This document shows, in pieces, positions 33,729-42,112 of a stretch of 64,000 nucleotides of DNA. The notes beneath the pieces are model-generated. The model worked only from the letters and a program-made list of their open reading frames with translations. It was not told the origin of the DNA and did not search any database. Numbering within the stretch: position 1 is the first letter of the stretch; each line of letters begins with the position of its first letter. This DNA is from Lachnospiraceae bacterium (lineage in GTDB: Bacteria; Bacillota; Clostridia; Lachnospirales; Lachnospiraceae), in the NCBI GenBank assembly GCA_024692715.1, contig JAILMH010000068.1, positions 62,001-126,000 of the forward strand, in the 5' to 3' direction. Made by a program: the position numbers and the translations under genes.

Positions 33729-34446
33729 TCTCTGTTTCCTCCTGTTTCACGCCGCCAAATCTTCTGTCACGACGTGAGTACTCTTCTACTGCCTTTAAAA
33801 GCTGATTCTTATCAAAGGCCGGCCAATGAATATCAGTAAAGTAAAATTCCGTGTAGGCATTCTGCCAAAGCAGGAAATTAGAAAGTCTCTCTTCTCCACT
33901 TGTTCTGATCAAAAGATCAGGATCAGGCATTCCTGCCGTATCCAAATGCTCTGAGATCATTTCCTCTGTAACAGGTGTATCAGCATCTATCACTCCTGCT
34001 TTCTTCTCCTCAAGAATCTTATTTACCGCACGAATTATCTCATCTCTGCTTCCATAGTTCAGCGCGATAGTAAAATAGAGTCCGTCATAGGTCTTTGTAG
34101 CCTCTTCAAGCTTCTCTATCGTTTCCTGAATATCTGAATCAAGGCGTGTCTTGTCTCCAATAACCCGCACTCTCATGTTATTCTTTTTTGCTGTCTTCTG
34201 GCACGTCGCAAGATAATTCCTAAGAAGCTTCATCAAAGTAGAAACTTCTTCAGAAGGTCTTGACCAGTTCTCGGTTGAAAAAGCATATACCGTTAAATAC
34301 TTGATTCCAATGTCATGGCAGGCACGACAAATATTTTCAACATTTTTCGCACCAACGGTGTGACCATAGGTTCTCGGCATCCCTTTAGCCTTGGCCCACC
34401 TTCCATTTCCGTCCAGAATGATTGCAACATGCTGCGGAATTCTCAT
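33721..34446 (-). CDS. uppS: Undecaprenyl diphosphate synthase (cis-prenyltransferase)
   Basis: A 241-residue enzyme that makes the C55 lipid carrier for peptidoglycan. IILDGNGRWAKAKG carries the catalytic Asp. YAFSTENWSRP and the C-terminal DLLIRTSGEERLSNFLLWQ signature are present. It overlaps frr by 4 bp. Confidence 0.97.
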   Translation of the reverse strand: MRIPQHVAIILDGNGRWAKAKGMPRTYGHTVGAKNVENICRACHDIGIKYLTVYAFSTENWSRPSEEVSTLMKLLRNYLATCQKTAKKNNMRVRVIGDKTRLDSDIQETIEKLEEATKTYDGLYFTIALNYGSRDEIIRAVNKILEEKKAGVIDADTPVTEEMISEHLDTAGMPDPDLLIRTSGEERLSNFLLWQNAYTEFYFTDIHWPAFDKNQLLKAVEEYSRRDRRFGGVKQEETENA

Positions 34447-34994
34447 ACTGTCATGATTTCCTTTTCTTTATCAGCTTCTGCGGCATCGATTTTTTTAATG
34501 AAAGAATCTGTAAGCTTCTGAAGATCATCCTGAAGACCACTTATGATATCCTCAGATACATCTTCCTTTGTAAGCTTCTTAAATTCTTCGTTTCCATCAC
34601 GACGGATGTTACGGATAGCTACCTTGCATTCTTCACCCTTCTTCTTGATATCCTTGCAGAGCTGCTTTCTGCGGTCCTCTGTAAGCTCAGGGAATACAAG
34701 ACGTACTGTCTCACCATCACTATTTGGATTGATTCCGATATCGCCGATCTCAATGGCCTTGATTATCTCTTTAAGCATTGTCTTATCATAAGGCTTGATC
34801 ATGATAACTCTTGCTTCCGGAACTGATACGTTAGCAAGCTGCTGAAGAGGTGTCGGTGCACCATAATAATCTACTCTAATGCGATCAAGAATGTGCGGAT
34901 TAGCACGTCCTGCTCTGATTGCCTTGTATTCATTATCAAGGTTATCAAGAGACTTGATCATCTTGGATTCGTATTTTTTTACTCTTTCGTCCAT
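34443..34994 (-). CDS. frr: Ribosome recycling factor
   Basis: A 183-residue protein of standard length that splits post-termination ribosomes with EF-G. Motifs are RAGRANPHILDRIRVDYYG, then TPLQQLANVSVPEAR and LTEDRRKQLCKDIKKKGEE. It starts 21 bp after pyrH and overlaps uppS. Confidence 0.98.
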   Translation of the reverse strand: MDERVKKYESKMIKSLDNLDNEYKAIRAGRANPHILDRIRVDYYGAPTPLQQLANVSVPEARVIMIKPYDKTMLKEIIKAIEIGDIGINPNSDGETVRLVFPELTEDRRKQLCKDIKKKGEECKVAIRNIRRDGNEEFKKLTKEDVSEDIISGLQDDLQKLTDSFIKKIDAAEADKEKEIMTV

Positions 34995-35015
34995 TAACTG
35001 TTTTACCTCGTCTAT

Positions 35016-35714
35016 TTATTCGCAGGTGATCTCTGTTCCTTTGAAATCACCACTTACGGCATTGATAATACCATTTTCTTCGTTAAGAGAAAATACCCGC
35101 ATAGGAACTTTATTTTCCATTGCTAAAATTGAAGCTGCAAGATCGATGACCTGAAGCTTCTTATCTACGATTTCACTAATCGAAAGTTTATCGTACTTCT
35201 TTGCATTTGGATTGCTCTTTGGATCTGAATCATAGACCCCGTCAATAGCCTTAGCAAGAAGAATTGTGTCTGCCTCGATTTCAATGGCACGAAGAACAAC
35301 ACCTGTATCAGTTGAAAAATATGGATGTCCCGTTCCACCTGCAAAAAATACGACCTGGCCATGTGCAAAATACTTATTTGCTCTGTCCTTAGAGAACAGC
35401 TTTGTAAATGAACCAACTTCAAATGGAGTGAGGATATTAGTCATCATTCCTACTGAACGGAAAATCTCCGATACATAAATGCAGTTCATAATCGTTGCAA
35501 GCATACCAATCTGGTCAGCCTTTGTACGATCGATATTTTCTGATGTACGACCTCTCCAGAAATTGCCGCCGCCAATAACAATGCCGACTTCAATTTTGTC
35601 GTCTACCAGTTTTTTTACCTGAAGCGCAACCTTGCGGACTGTAGCCTCATCAAAACCGGTTTTCTTTTCTCCGGCGAGAGCTTCGCCGGAGAGCTTTAAC
35701 ATTACTCTTTTCAT
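35016..35714 (-). CDS. pyrH: UMP kinase
   Basis: A 232-residue amino-acid-kinase-fold enzyme phosphorylating UMP to UDP. Motifs are VMLKLSGEALAG, VIGGGNFWRG, FAGGTGHPYFSTDT and AIDGVYDSDPK. It starts 9 bp after the bactofilin gene and precedes frr, the usual pair. Confidence 0.97.
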   Translation of the reverse strand: MKRVMLKLSGEALAGEKKTGFDEATVRKVALQVKKLVDDKIEVGIVIGGGNFWRGRTSENIDRTKADQIGMLATIMNCIYVSEIFRSVGMMTNILTPFEVGSFTKLFSKDRANKYFAHGQVVFFAGGTGHPYFSTDTGVVLRAIEIEADTILLAKAIDGVYDSDPKSNPNAKKYDKLSISEIVDKKLQVIDLAASILAMENKVPMRVFSLNEENGIINAVSGDFKGTEITCE

Positions 35715-35723
35715 CTCAAATCC

Positions 35724-36623
35724 TTATTTTTTCTTTTTTGTGTCTGTTGTACCCTTAAGTTCATCAAAGAAGGATGTAGGATTAACATCAGCATAACTCT
35801 GTGAGCAATGACCTTCGATAACAGCACCATTGTTGATCTGTACTGATTTTGAAATGATATCACCCATAACAATAGCTGATGTATCAAGAATTACTGGTCC
35901 CTGTACGTCAATGTTACCCTTAACCGCACCAGCGATTACTGCTGATGTAGCTGTTATATTACCAAGGATTACTGAATCCTGTCCAACCTTAACCGCGCCT
36001 TTTGAAATTACTTCGCCAGTGATTTTAGCAGAATCTGCAAAAATTTCTGCTGCTGTAGAATTACCTGTGATAGTTCCTGAAATATTAAGTTTCCCCTTGA
36101 TATTAATATCACCAACTACCTTGCCAAGTACATCAAGTGATCCATCTGCCGAAATGTTGCCGTTAATGGTCATTCCTGCTGTGATACTACCTGTTTCATC
36201 AGAAACGGGGCCATCATCAAGCACACCGTTCTCAAATTCGTTTACTCCGCTTTCCATGTTGTTACTCTCCTCAAAAATGTCGTTACCCTTTTCTTCCTCT
36301 ACAGGCTCGATAACCTCTTCCGGAATCTTCTCTACTTCTTCTGTTTCAACTGTGCCTTCTGAAACATTTTCAAAAAGATCTGAAGGAATCTCCTCTGTGA
36401 GTTCCATGTCCTCCAATACATCCTCTGTATTGTCTGCTGCTTCCTCCTGCAGCCCGGCTTCTGCTTCGTCTGTAAGCACAAGATCATCGAGTGGCAGTTC
36501 ATCAGCTTCGGCTACAAACTCCTCCGCCTCAGCAGTTTCAGCTTCTAATACTTCATCTTCTGCCCCCGCAGATTCGTGAACTGTTGACTCAATGTCATCT
36601 TTAAAATCACTGAAAAAGCCCAT
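35724..36623 (-). CDS. Bactofilin-family cytoskeletal protein with acidic N-terminus
   Basis: A 299-residue protein. The first 145 residues are disordered and strongly acidic (many Glu/Asp, repeated EEV and EEI steps). Residues 150-285 form a bactofilin beta-helix with a hexad pattern (MTINGNISADGSLDVLG, INIKGKLNISGTITG, GNITATSAVIAGAVKGNI). The C-terminus is Lys-rich. Bactofilins polymerise without nucleotide and act in cell shape or envelope positioning. It heads the pyrH-rseP transcript, and the coding sequence is preceded by GGAGG. The acidic arm could be an interaction or regulatory region. Confidence 0.9.
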   Translation of the reverse strand: MGFFSDFKDDIESTVHESAGAEDEVLEAETAEAEEFVAEADELPLDDLVLTDEAEAGLQEEAADNTEDVLEDMELTEEIPSDLFENVSEGTVETEEVEKIPEEVIEPVEEEKGNDIFEESNNMESGVNEFENGVLDDGPVSDETGSITAGMTINGNISADGSLDVLGKVVGDINIKGKLNISGTITGNSTAAEIFADSAKITGEVISKGAVKVGQDSVILGNITATSAVIAGAVKGNIDVQGPVILDTSAIVMGDIISKSVQINNGAVIEGHCSQSYADVNPTSFFDELKGTTDTKKKK

Positions 36624-36648
36624 TGACGCATCCTCCTCGCGTTTATTT

Positions 36649-36688
36649 TAGACAAAAACATTATAAAATAGTTTGTCTATTTAATCAA
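36649..36688 (-). promoter_or_regulatory. Promoter with operator-like inverted repeat, bactofilin-pyrH operon
   Basis: On the minus strand TTGATT (36683-36688), a 17-bp spacer and TATAAT (36660-36665). TAGACAAA (36649-36656) and TTTGTCTA (36672-36679) are perfect 8-bp inverted arms on either side of the -10 box, so a dimeric regulator bound there would block transcription. Confidence 0.75.
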
Positions 36689-38154
36689 GAAAATAAGGGT
36701 TCTGTAACCGCATCCTGATAGTAATTATTAGCAGGTATTATGGTTCCCCCGTCGATTTCAAAAACTTCCCACACAGCCCCAAGTGAGTTTGCAGGGATCT
36801 GGAAAGATGCAACTATACCATCCTTATTGTAAATTTTCACACACGCACCGGTAAGCGACATCGCGCTGGAATTAAATGTACCATTCTTGGCATTTACCGC
36901 ATCTGTAAGATAGTATTTAAATTCTGTATCGCTGCTGATCTTTACAACAACATCATTTTTATTTTCCTTCTCACCCTTTTTCAAATCATAGAGAACAGGT
37001 GTGACTGAATCTCCATTACTCTCATATGTTGTGACGATTTCAAACTCATCATCGGCAAGATTGCCCGGTGCTTTACTTGAAACATCAAGAAGATATACGG
37101 GATTCTTATGTGCTGATACTTCCCCTTCAGGTGTCATATACACTACTCCCGGGCAATACTCAACTGTACCCGGTCTGATACTGATATCATCGATTTCCTT
37201 GGAAGGGTAATCTCCATATGTATATTTGATGTTATACCAGTCATCCGTATTTACAGGAACATATGCTTCATAATATCCGTCATCATTTGAAACAACTTCT
37301 GTACTATATGAATGTGCTGTAGAAGTGATTGTCACATGTACATTTTTAAGCGTGCCGCCGTCCTCATGCGCAGCATATCCTGAAATCTTGGCTATTCCCG
37401 GGTGTGAAGCAGCAAATGTGTAGTTAATATATGCCCTGTTGACAAGATTCTTTTCAAGATCATCATATTCTGTCTTGGTAGCCGCATCTAAATTGATATA
37501 ATCCGATGCATTATATGTCACACCATTTTCAGTATTTTCACAGCGGACCATAGCATCATCTTTAAAGGTACATTTCTTTCCCTTTGCACTGTATGAGGCT
37601 TTATAGGCTGTTCCATAAATATTGTCAGAATACTCATATACGTATCTTAAAGCAGCATTATCATAATAAAATTCTTTTACATCACGGCCGCTGCTGCCAT
37701 ACTCGATCGAAACTATCTTTGCGATATTATTTGTAGTAGTATCAGTCCATACATAAAGATCAAAAACAGCACCATCTGCATCAGCTCTTGTTGTTTTGAT
37801 TCTTTTAAGACTATAACCAGAGATCGCAGAATTTATCCTCACTGCAGCTGATGCAGCATCGTATGACTCAGAGTCATCCCTTTCCCCCGGATTATATTTT
37901 GTCTCCGAATAATCGATAGCTTCTACTTTTCCTTCTGTATTTTTAATATATGCTGCAGCAGTGTCAAATGAATCATTTGATGCAATTCCCTGCTCTACAG
38001 GGCCGATATAACCGTCATTTTCCCAGTCTGCCTCAGTCGCTGCTGCCGAATCAAGCGAATCAACTATGGCAATATCTTTTTTTGAACTTGATAATCCGCA
38101 TGCAGAAGTCAGTACGGCTGCTGCAATAATTGCAATGATCAATCTTTTTTTCAT
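36685..38154 (-). CDS. Exported lipoprotein with carboxypeptidase-regulatory-like domain
   Basis: About 489 residues. The lipoprotein signal peptide MKKRLIIAIIAAAVLTSAC ends in the lipobox Cys. Tyr/Asp/Ser-rich extracellular sequence follows. A transthyretin-like CarboxypepD_reg repeat is visible near the middle (KISGYAAHEDGGTLKNVHVT, then SNDDGYYEAYVP). The start at 38154 has GGAGAAAATATA upstream, and the in-frame extension to 38205 has none. Function unknown. It is 40 bp downstream of a heavy-metal permease gene in the same direction and may be co-transcribed. Confidence 0.8.
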   Translation of the reverse strand: MKKRLIIAIIAAAVLTSACGLSSSKKDIAIVDSLDSAAATEADWENDGYIGPVEQGIASNDSFDTAAAYIKNTEGKVEAIDYSETKYNPGERDDSESYDAASAAVRINSAISGYSLKRIKTTRADADGAVFDLYVWTDTTTNNIAKIVSIEYGSSGRDVKEFYYDNAALRYVYEYSDNIYGTAYKASYSAKGKKCTFKDDAMVRCENTENGVTYNASDYINLDAATKTEYDDLEKNLVNRAYINYTFAASHPGIAKISGYAAHEDGGTLKNVHVTITSTAHSYSTEVVSNDDGYYEAYVPVNTDDWYNIKYTYGDYPSKEIDDISIRPGTVEYCPGVVYMTPEGEVSAHKNPVYLLDVSSKAPGNLADDEFEIVTTYESNGDSVTPVLYDLKKGEKENKNDVVVKISSDTEFKYYLTDAVNAKNGTFNSSAMSLTGACVKIYNKDGIVASFQIPANSLGAVWEVFEIDGGTIIPANNYYQDAVTEPLFS

Positions 38155-38194
38155 TATATTTTCTCCATTTATATTCTTGTTAACATTTACTAAG

Positions 38195-39100
38195 TTATAA
38201 CACACCTGTCATTTGCATCGCAACTCCGGTCACGACACTGATAACATAAAGAACTGTCATAATAGTCAGGTTTTCTCTAAGGCTTGCATTTACTCTAAAA
38301 AGGACCATAAGACCAACTCCTGCGCCTGTAAGAAGCCCTGTTATCATCGCCGAGAAACTTATCATATTTCCCAGAAATAACTGTGTAATAGCTACCGATG
38401 CTCCGCAATTCGGAATAAGTCCGATCAATCCCATTATCACTATACTGAGCAAAGGCTTATCCGCCGTAAATTTACTTACAGATTCAATACCGACCGTCTC
38501 TATAACAAATCCAAGTGCCAGATTTACTGCAAATACAAATGCCGAAATCTGAAACGTATGCCTTAGCGCAGGAAAAAGTATACCATGATGATGCCTGTGA
38601 TCACTCAGATGATGAAGTTCCTCTTTATTCGTTATATACTCAGCACAGTGACAGTTTTCTCTCTCACAAAATCTTCTGATATTCGTCTCCTCAGGTACAA
38701 TTTTTAAGAGCACTCTTCTCACAACATCTATGGCAAAACCCCAAAAACAGCCAACTATAACTTTTATAACAAGCGTTTTTATCAAAAGTGATGCTTCAAC
38801 TTTTTCTGATAAAAAGATTGGTATCAACTCATCAGATGTGGACATAAAGATAGCTATTACCGTACCTACCGTTACAACTCTTCCCGCAAAAAGATTAGCT
38901 GCAGCAGCCGAAAAGCCACACTGTGGGAAGGCACCGAGCAGGCTTCCCCAAAACGGCCCAAGTCTCCCCGCTTTCTTAACTACAGCTGCGAATTTACCTT
39001 CCGTATGTCCTTCCAGATATTCCATCGCCAAATAAGTCACAAAAAGAAATGGAATAAGTTTAACTGTATCTATAAATGCATCGAGTATAATATCCTGCAT
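38195..39100 (-). CDS. Putative heavy-metal or manganese efflux permease (ArsP_2 family)
   Basis: About 301 residues with eight to ten membrane helices. Each half begins with a conserved re-entrant motif: PFWGSLLGAFPQCGFSAAAA and IGLIPNCGASVAITQLFLG. These paired P-x-CG motifs mark the putative ArsP_2/manganese transporter family. The central loop is metal-binding in character: CERENCHCAEY followed by HHLSDHRHHH. The start at 39100 follows AAGGAAAAT. Substrate (Mn, As or other metal) is not decided by sequence. Confidence 0.85.
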   Translation of the reverse strand: MQDIILDAFIDTVKLIPFLFVTYLAMEYLEGHTEGKFAAVVKKAGRLGPFWGSLLGAFPQCGFSAAAANLFAGRVVTVGTVIAIFMSTSDELIPIFLSEKVEASLLIKTLVIKVIVGCFWGFAIDVVRRVLLKIVPEETNIRRFCERENCHCAEYITNKEELHHLSDHRHHHGILFPALRHTFQISAFVFAVNLALGFVIETVGIESVSKFTADKPLLSIVIMGLIGLIPNCGASVAITQLFLGNMISFSAMITGLLTGAGVGLMVLFRVNASLRENLTIMTVLYVISVVTGVAMQMTGVL

Positions 39101-39181
39101 ATTTTCCTTCCTATAAATCATATTAATTTATCATCACTTGATTTTTATATTAAGCCACATCGAGAATATTATTGCAACATC

Positions 39182-39379
39182 CGGCGAACCGACCGACGAA
39201 GCCCTTTGGGCGAGGAGACCTTGAACCTGGATTCAAGGGACTCCTCGGCCTTATAAATCATAATCAGGGTGCTTCAATAACTTTAAAACAACAAAAACCA
39301 GGACGCATCCTGGTTTTGATTTATAATGCGGAAGATGGGGTGAGACGGACTACGAAAAAGGTCCTGTGGACCTTTTTCC
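39182..39379. repeat. Tandem repeat unit A with tRNA-Leu 3'-end fragment
   Basis: The 158 bp at 39182-39339 match 39380-39537 with about 96% identity, offset 198 bp. The unit holds a palindromic element of about 67 bp (hairpin CGAGGAG, CCTTGAAC and complements; GCCC-TTT-GGGC), a terminator copy at 39296-39315 and 13 bp of the 3' end of tRNA-Leu at 39327-39339. The last 40 bp are unique and contain the inverted repeat AAAAAGGTCC/GGACCTTTTT at 39355-39377. Confidence 0.85.
39296..39315 (-). terminator. Duplicate terminator in repeat unit A
   Basis: AACCAGGA and TCCTGGTT around CGCA, followed on the minus strand by TTTTTGTTGTTTTAAAG. It now follows only a 13-bp tRNA remnant. Confidence 0.75.
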
Positions 39380-39537
39380 CGGCGAACCGACCGACGAAGC
39401 CCTTCGGGCGAGGAGACCTTGAACCTGGGTTCAAGGGACTCCTCGGCATTATAAATCATAATCAGGGTGCTTCAATAACTTTAAAATAACAAAAACCAGG
39501 ACACATCCTGGTTCTGATTTATAATGCGGAAGATGGG
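39380..39537. repeat. Tandem repeat unit B, running into the intact tRNA-Leu
   Basis: Same unit as at 39182. Differences sit mostly in loops or are neutral to the stems (ttc for ttt; caca for cgca in the terminator loop), and here the main hairpin is fully paired. The final 13 bp are the 3' end of the functional tRNA-Leu gene. The minus-strand transcript of the tRNA therefore runs into terminator and then the palindromic element. Confidence 0.85.
39494..39513 (-). terminator. Terminator of tRNA-Leu
   Basis: An 8-bp stem AACCAGGA/TCCTGGTT with a 4-base loop and a T-rich tail (TTTTTGTTATTTT) on the minus strand, 11 bp after the tRNA 3' end. Confidence 0.85.
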
Positions 39538-39608
39538 ACTTGAACCCACACAACGTTGCCGTCACAAGATCCTTAGTCTTGCTCGTCTGCCAATTCCGAC
39601 ACTTCCGC
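39525..39608 (-). tRNA. tRNA-Leu (AAG)
   Basis: An 84-nt class II tRNA. The acceptor GCGGAAG pairs with CTTCCGC, with discriminator A. The anticodon stem CAAGA/TCTTG holds loop CTAAGGA, anticodon AAG (A34 presumably edited to inosine). A long variable arm is present. No CCA is encoded. Its 3' 13 bp are repeated at 39327-39339. Confidence 0.95.
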
Positions 39609-39668
39609 ATACAACTATTTAGTTGTAACTGCATCTCTTTGAGCTGTGCTCTCCGTGACACGAATGTT

Positions 39669-39697
39669 ATAATACCATGTATTTTGTATTCTTTCAA
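39669..39697 (-). promoter_or_regulatory. Promoter of tRNA-Leu
   Basis: On the minus strand TTGAAA (39692-39697), a 17-bp spacer and TATTAT (39669-39674). Confidence 0.78.
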
Positions 39698-39764
39698 GTA
39701 CTTTTTTACAAAAATTTTAATTTTTTCAAAACACCAAGTTAAAAACCGACAAAAAACAAAATAT

Positions 39765-39790
39765 CCCCCGCCGCTTAAAAGCGGCAGAGG
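39765..39790 (-). terminator. Terminator of the FIST/receptor operon
   Basis: GCCGCTT (39770-39776) pairs with AAGCGGC (39779-39785), extended by five outer pairs including G-U. The minus strand continues with ATATTTTGTTTTTT. Confidence 0.85.
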
Positions 39791-39798
39791 ACATTCCC

Positions 39799-40773
39799 TT
39801 ATGTATTATTCTTCTCAATCTGATCAATAAGAGGATCTGTCTGCTCAAGAATATTTTCCATATTCTCAAAAATAAATCCCTTTCTGGTAATATTAAGACT
39901 CATATCATCAATTGCCGCATCAACCTTATCGAAATATTCCTCCGACGCTTTTATACTCTCGGTGATAGAATCAACATTTCCGGCACATTCATCGAAAACC
40001 GAAACCATCTTCTTATTACCTTCTTCGATCTCCCCTGCAACAACCTTTATGTTATCCACAACCTCTTCAGTCTCATTTACATGAGTTACTGACTCCTGCA
40101 TTGCCTGCCTTGTTTCATCTATCGAAGACATAAGCTTGCTGTTATTTGCATTAAGAACGCCCATACTGTCGCCTATTGAGCTTACAAGCTCTTTAATATC
40201 AGACGAGAGCTTATTTACCTGATCCGCAACTACAGCAAAGCCTCGACCGCTCTCTCCTGCCCTGGCAGCCTCTATAGAAGCATTCAGTGCAAGCAGATTG
40301 GTCTGATTTGCTATGCCATTGATCTGATTAACCTTCTCCTGAATCTCATCAAAGCTATTCTGAAACTCTGTAAACACAGACTGAACAGCAGCTATTGTAG
40401 TTTCAACAGAATCAGAGCTGTCACGGACTCTTCCCATATTCGTATGTGTCTCGTCCGCTGTACTTATCATTTTTTCAATGATCTGGTCAAATGATGCTGT
40501 AATCTCTCTTACCTTAGAAAACTGTTCTTTGAAATTTTCAACTGAGGTCGTGATCGCATGTTCACGCTCTGTAACCGCATCAAAAGATTCTCTTATCGCT
40601 ATCAGTTCATACGATGTAGAAAGCTCTTCTTCCTGAAGTTCTTCCTTCTGCTCAGCTATAAACTTACCAAAAGCCCTCATCGAAGCCAGGTCGGTCTTTA
40701 ATCCACGACCCTCTTCTGATTTATTATTTAATATCTCGACAGGTTCTTCTGCCGCCTTCTTAAATCCGAACAT
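39799..40773 (-). CDS. Soluble methyl-accepting signalling protein
   Basis: A 324-residue cytoplasmic chemoreceptor-like protein without membrane helices or sensor domain. Residues 1-60 are a charged leader. The rest is a coiled-coil signalling domain with the hairpin tip [20 protein letters not shown] near 165-185 that contacts CheA and CheW. It lies 12 bp downstream of a FIST-domain gene and very likely takes its input from that protein. The start is preceded by AAGGAGGGCGCC. Confidence 0.93.
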   Translation of the reverse strand: MFGFKKAAEEPVEILNNKSEEGRGLKTDLASMRAFGKFIAEQKEELQEEELSTSYELIAIRESFDAVTEREHAITTSVENFKEQFSKVREITASFDQIIEKMISTADETHTNMGRVRDSSDSVETTIAAVQSVFTEFQNSFDEIQEKVNQINGIANQTNLLALNASIEAARAGESGRGFAVVADQVNKLSSDIKELVSSIGDSMGVLNANNSKLMSSIDETRQAMQESVTHVNETEEVVDNIKVVAGEIEEGNKKMVSVFDECAGNVDSITESIKASEEYFDKVDAAIDDMSLNITRKGFIFENMENILEQTDPLIDQIEKNNT

Positions 40774-40785
40774 CCGGCGCCCTCC

Positions 40786-41880
40786 TTACTCAAATACAGC
40801 AAGAACCATTGTCTGATTTACATGCTGATTGTTAAACTGCTCTCCACCACCTATATTTCCGATATGTGTACCAAGCGTAGACATATTCTTAAGGAAAGTA
40901 TCCATATAATTCTCTTTATTAAAGAGCATATACCTGTATATACAGTTGCATGAAATTATCAGACTTGGATTCGGAAAATCACTTGCAACAGCATTTCTGG
41001 TCGTTTTGTTTATTTCATCATAATCAAAAAGATCAAGAATATATATGGTATCGTTCTCATTTATTCTCTTATAATTGAGAAGCGATCCACCCGGCTTAAG
41101 CGTATGCATTGAAGATATAAAGATATTATCCTCAACAGCTCTTCCAAGAGGATTCTTCAACACATTATCTATTATCTTATCCTTAGAAAGACCAAGTTCC
41201 TGTGAATATACATCTGCAGCAGCCTTATGATCAAGTTCTATCAGTTCCTTATCCTTTAGATTGACCTTCGTTGCAATATGAGGTTTTGCGTCCTTCCCCT
41301 TGCCGTATATATTTTCTCTATACACTCTGGCCTTACCCTTCAGATTTTTAACTATAATATAGGCACAGGAATTTTCAAAAACTTCACCATTAAGTGTCAC
41401 CTGTCCCGGCGAACCTGCCGGATATCCAAATACAGTTCCGCCTATAAGCGAAATGCCTGTTCTCTCAAGAGCAACACTCATTGTAGAAATAAGTTTTTCT
41501 TCATCATTAGTGCAGTACTCGATACAAATAGTATCATCACGTCCTGCCGAGATATCCCTCACACTTTTCTGTAAAACAGATATATCATAGATTGGGCATG
41601 TAGCAAGATTCTGGATCACACCCGCTTCAACCTTACAATCAGATTCAAATGCAGTAACGATAAGGATCGAGTCTGAAATTTTTGTACCGACATACGAAAT
41701 TCCACTGGTTCCGATTACTTGTGCATTTGGATATTTATCATGTATTAATTTTGACGCTTCCGGCAGTGAAGCATAATCCGACATTATAATGATTCCAACC
41801 GGATCTTTTATCCCAGAAGTAGCTTCAGAAACTGCACTCTGCACATTTCTATTTGAACTTGAACCGACTACGCTCTGCAT
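40786..41880 (-). CDS. FIST-domain sensory protein
   Basis: A 364-residue soluble protein matching FIST_N (about 25-220, with VIGTSGISYVGTKISDSILIV and ISLIGGTVFGYPAGSPGQVTLNG) followed by FIST_C (about 225-350, ending ISCNCIYRYMLF and IGNIGGGEQFNNQHVNQTMV). FIST domains are small-molecule sensors, proposed to bind amino acids, often next to chemotaxis or cyclic-di-GMP proteins. Here it is co-transcribed with a sensorless methyl-accepting protein, so the two likely form one split receptor. Confidence 0.92.
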   Translation of the reverse strand: MQSVVGSSSNRNVQSAVSEATSGIKDPVGIIIMSDYASLPEASKLIHDKYPNAQVIGTSGISYVGTKISDSILIVTAFESDCKVEAGVIQNLATCPIYDISVLQKSVRDISAGRDDTICIEYCTNDEEKLISTMSVALERTGISLIGGTVFGYPAGSPGQVTLNGEVFENSCAYIIVKNLKGKARVYRENIYGKGKDAKPHIATKVNLKDKELIELDHKAAADVYSQELGLSKDKIIDNVLKNPLGRAVEDNIFISSMHTLKPGGSLLNYKRINENDTIYILDLFDYDEINKTTRNAVASDFPNPSLIISCNCIYRYMLFNKENYMDTFLKNMSTLGTHIGNIGGGEQFNNQHVNQTMVLAVFE

Positions 41881-41903
41881 TACGATAACCTCCTCATAAG
41901 TTT

Positions 41904-41932
41904 ATGAATTTTGCCAACATGCCAAAATTCAT
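41904..41932 (-). promoter_or_regulatory. Inverted repeat upstream of the FIST gene
   Basis: ATGAATTTTG and CAAAATTCAT, perfect 10-bp arms separated by 9 bases, about 25-50 bp before the FIST start codon. Candidate operator or leader hairpin. A TATTAT -10-like box lies just upstream in the transcript sense, without a clear -35. Confidence 0.55.
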
Positions 41933-42060
41933 ATAATAACTCATATTTTGTTATTTTTATTCTAACATACGTCTTTACTAATTTAAATCGTGTACTTGTG
42001 CTAAACAGCAAACAATCAACACTTAACGACGTTTTTCTTGAACATTTTTTCACACAAAAA

Positions 42061-42093
42061 ATACTGCTGTGAGCAACAAACTCACAACAGTAT
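42061..42093 (-). terminator. Terminator of the opp operon
   Basis: A 13-bp stem with one mismatch, ATACTGCTGTGAG at 42061-42073 and CTCACAACAGTAT at 42081-42093, then TTTTTTGTGTG on the minus strand. Confidence 0.92.
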
Positions 42094-42112
42094 TTAAAAC
42101 AGTGCCTTTTGC

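Noticed and set aside
35830-36579. 249-codon open frame on the plus strand
   Set aside because: It is the complement of the acidic, repetitive bactofilin gene and encodes a Ser/Pro/Val-rich string without a start signal.
39172-39489. 105-codon frame containing a repeated RPTKPFGRGDLEPGFKG motif
   Set aside because: The repeat in the protein simply mirrors the duplicated palindromic DNA element, so it is better explained as a non-coding repeat.
38195-39537. Genomic island integrated at tRNA-Leu with 13-bp att repeats
   Set aside because: The 13-bp repeats lie within a larger 158-bp duplication and no integrase or foreign cargo lies between them, so a plain tandem duplication is simpler.
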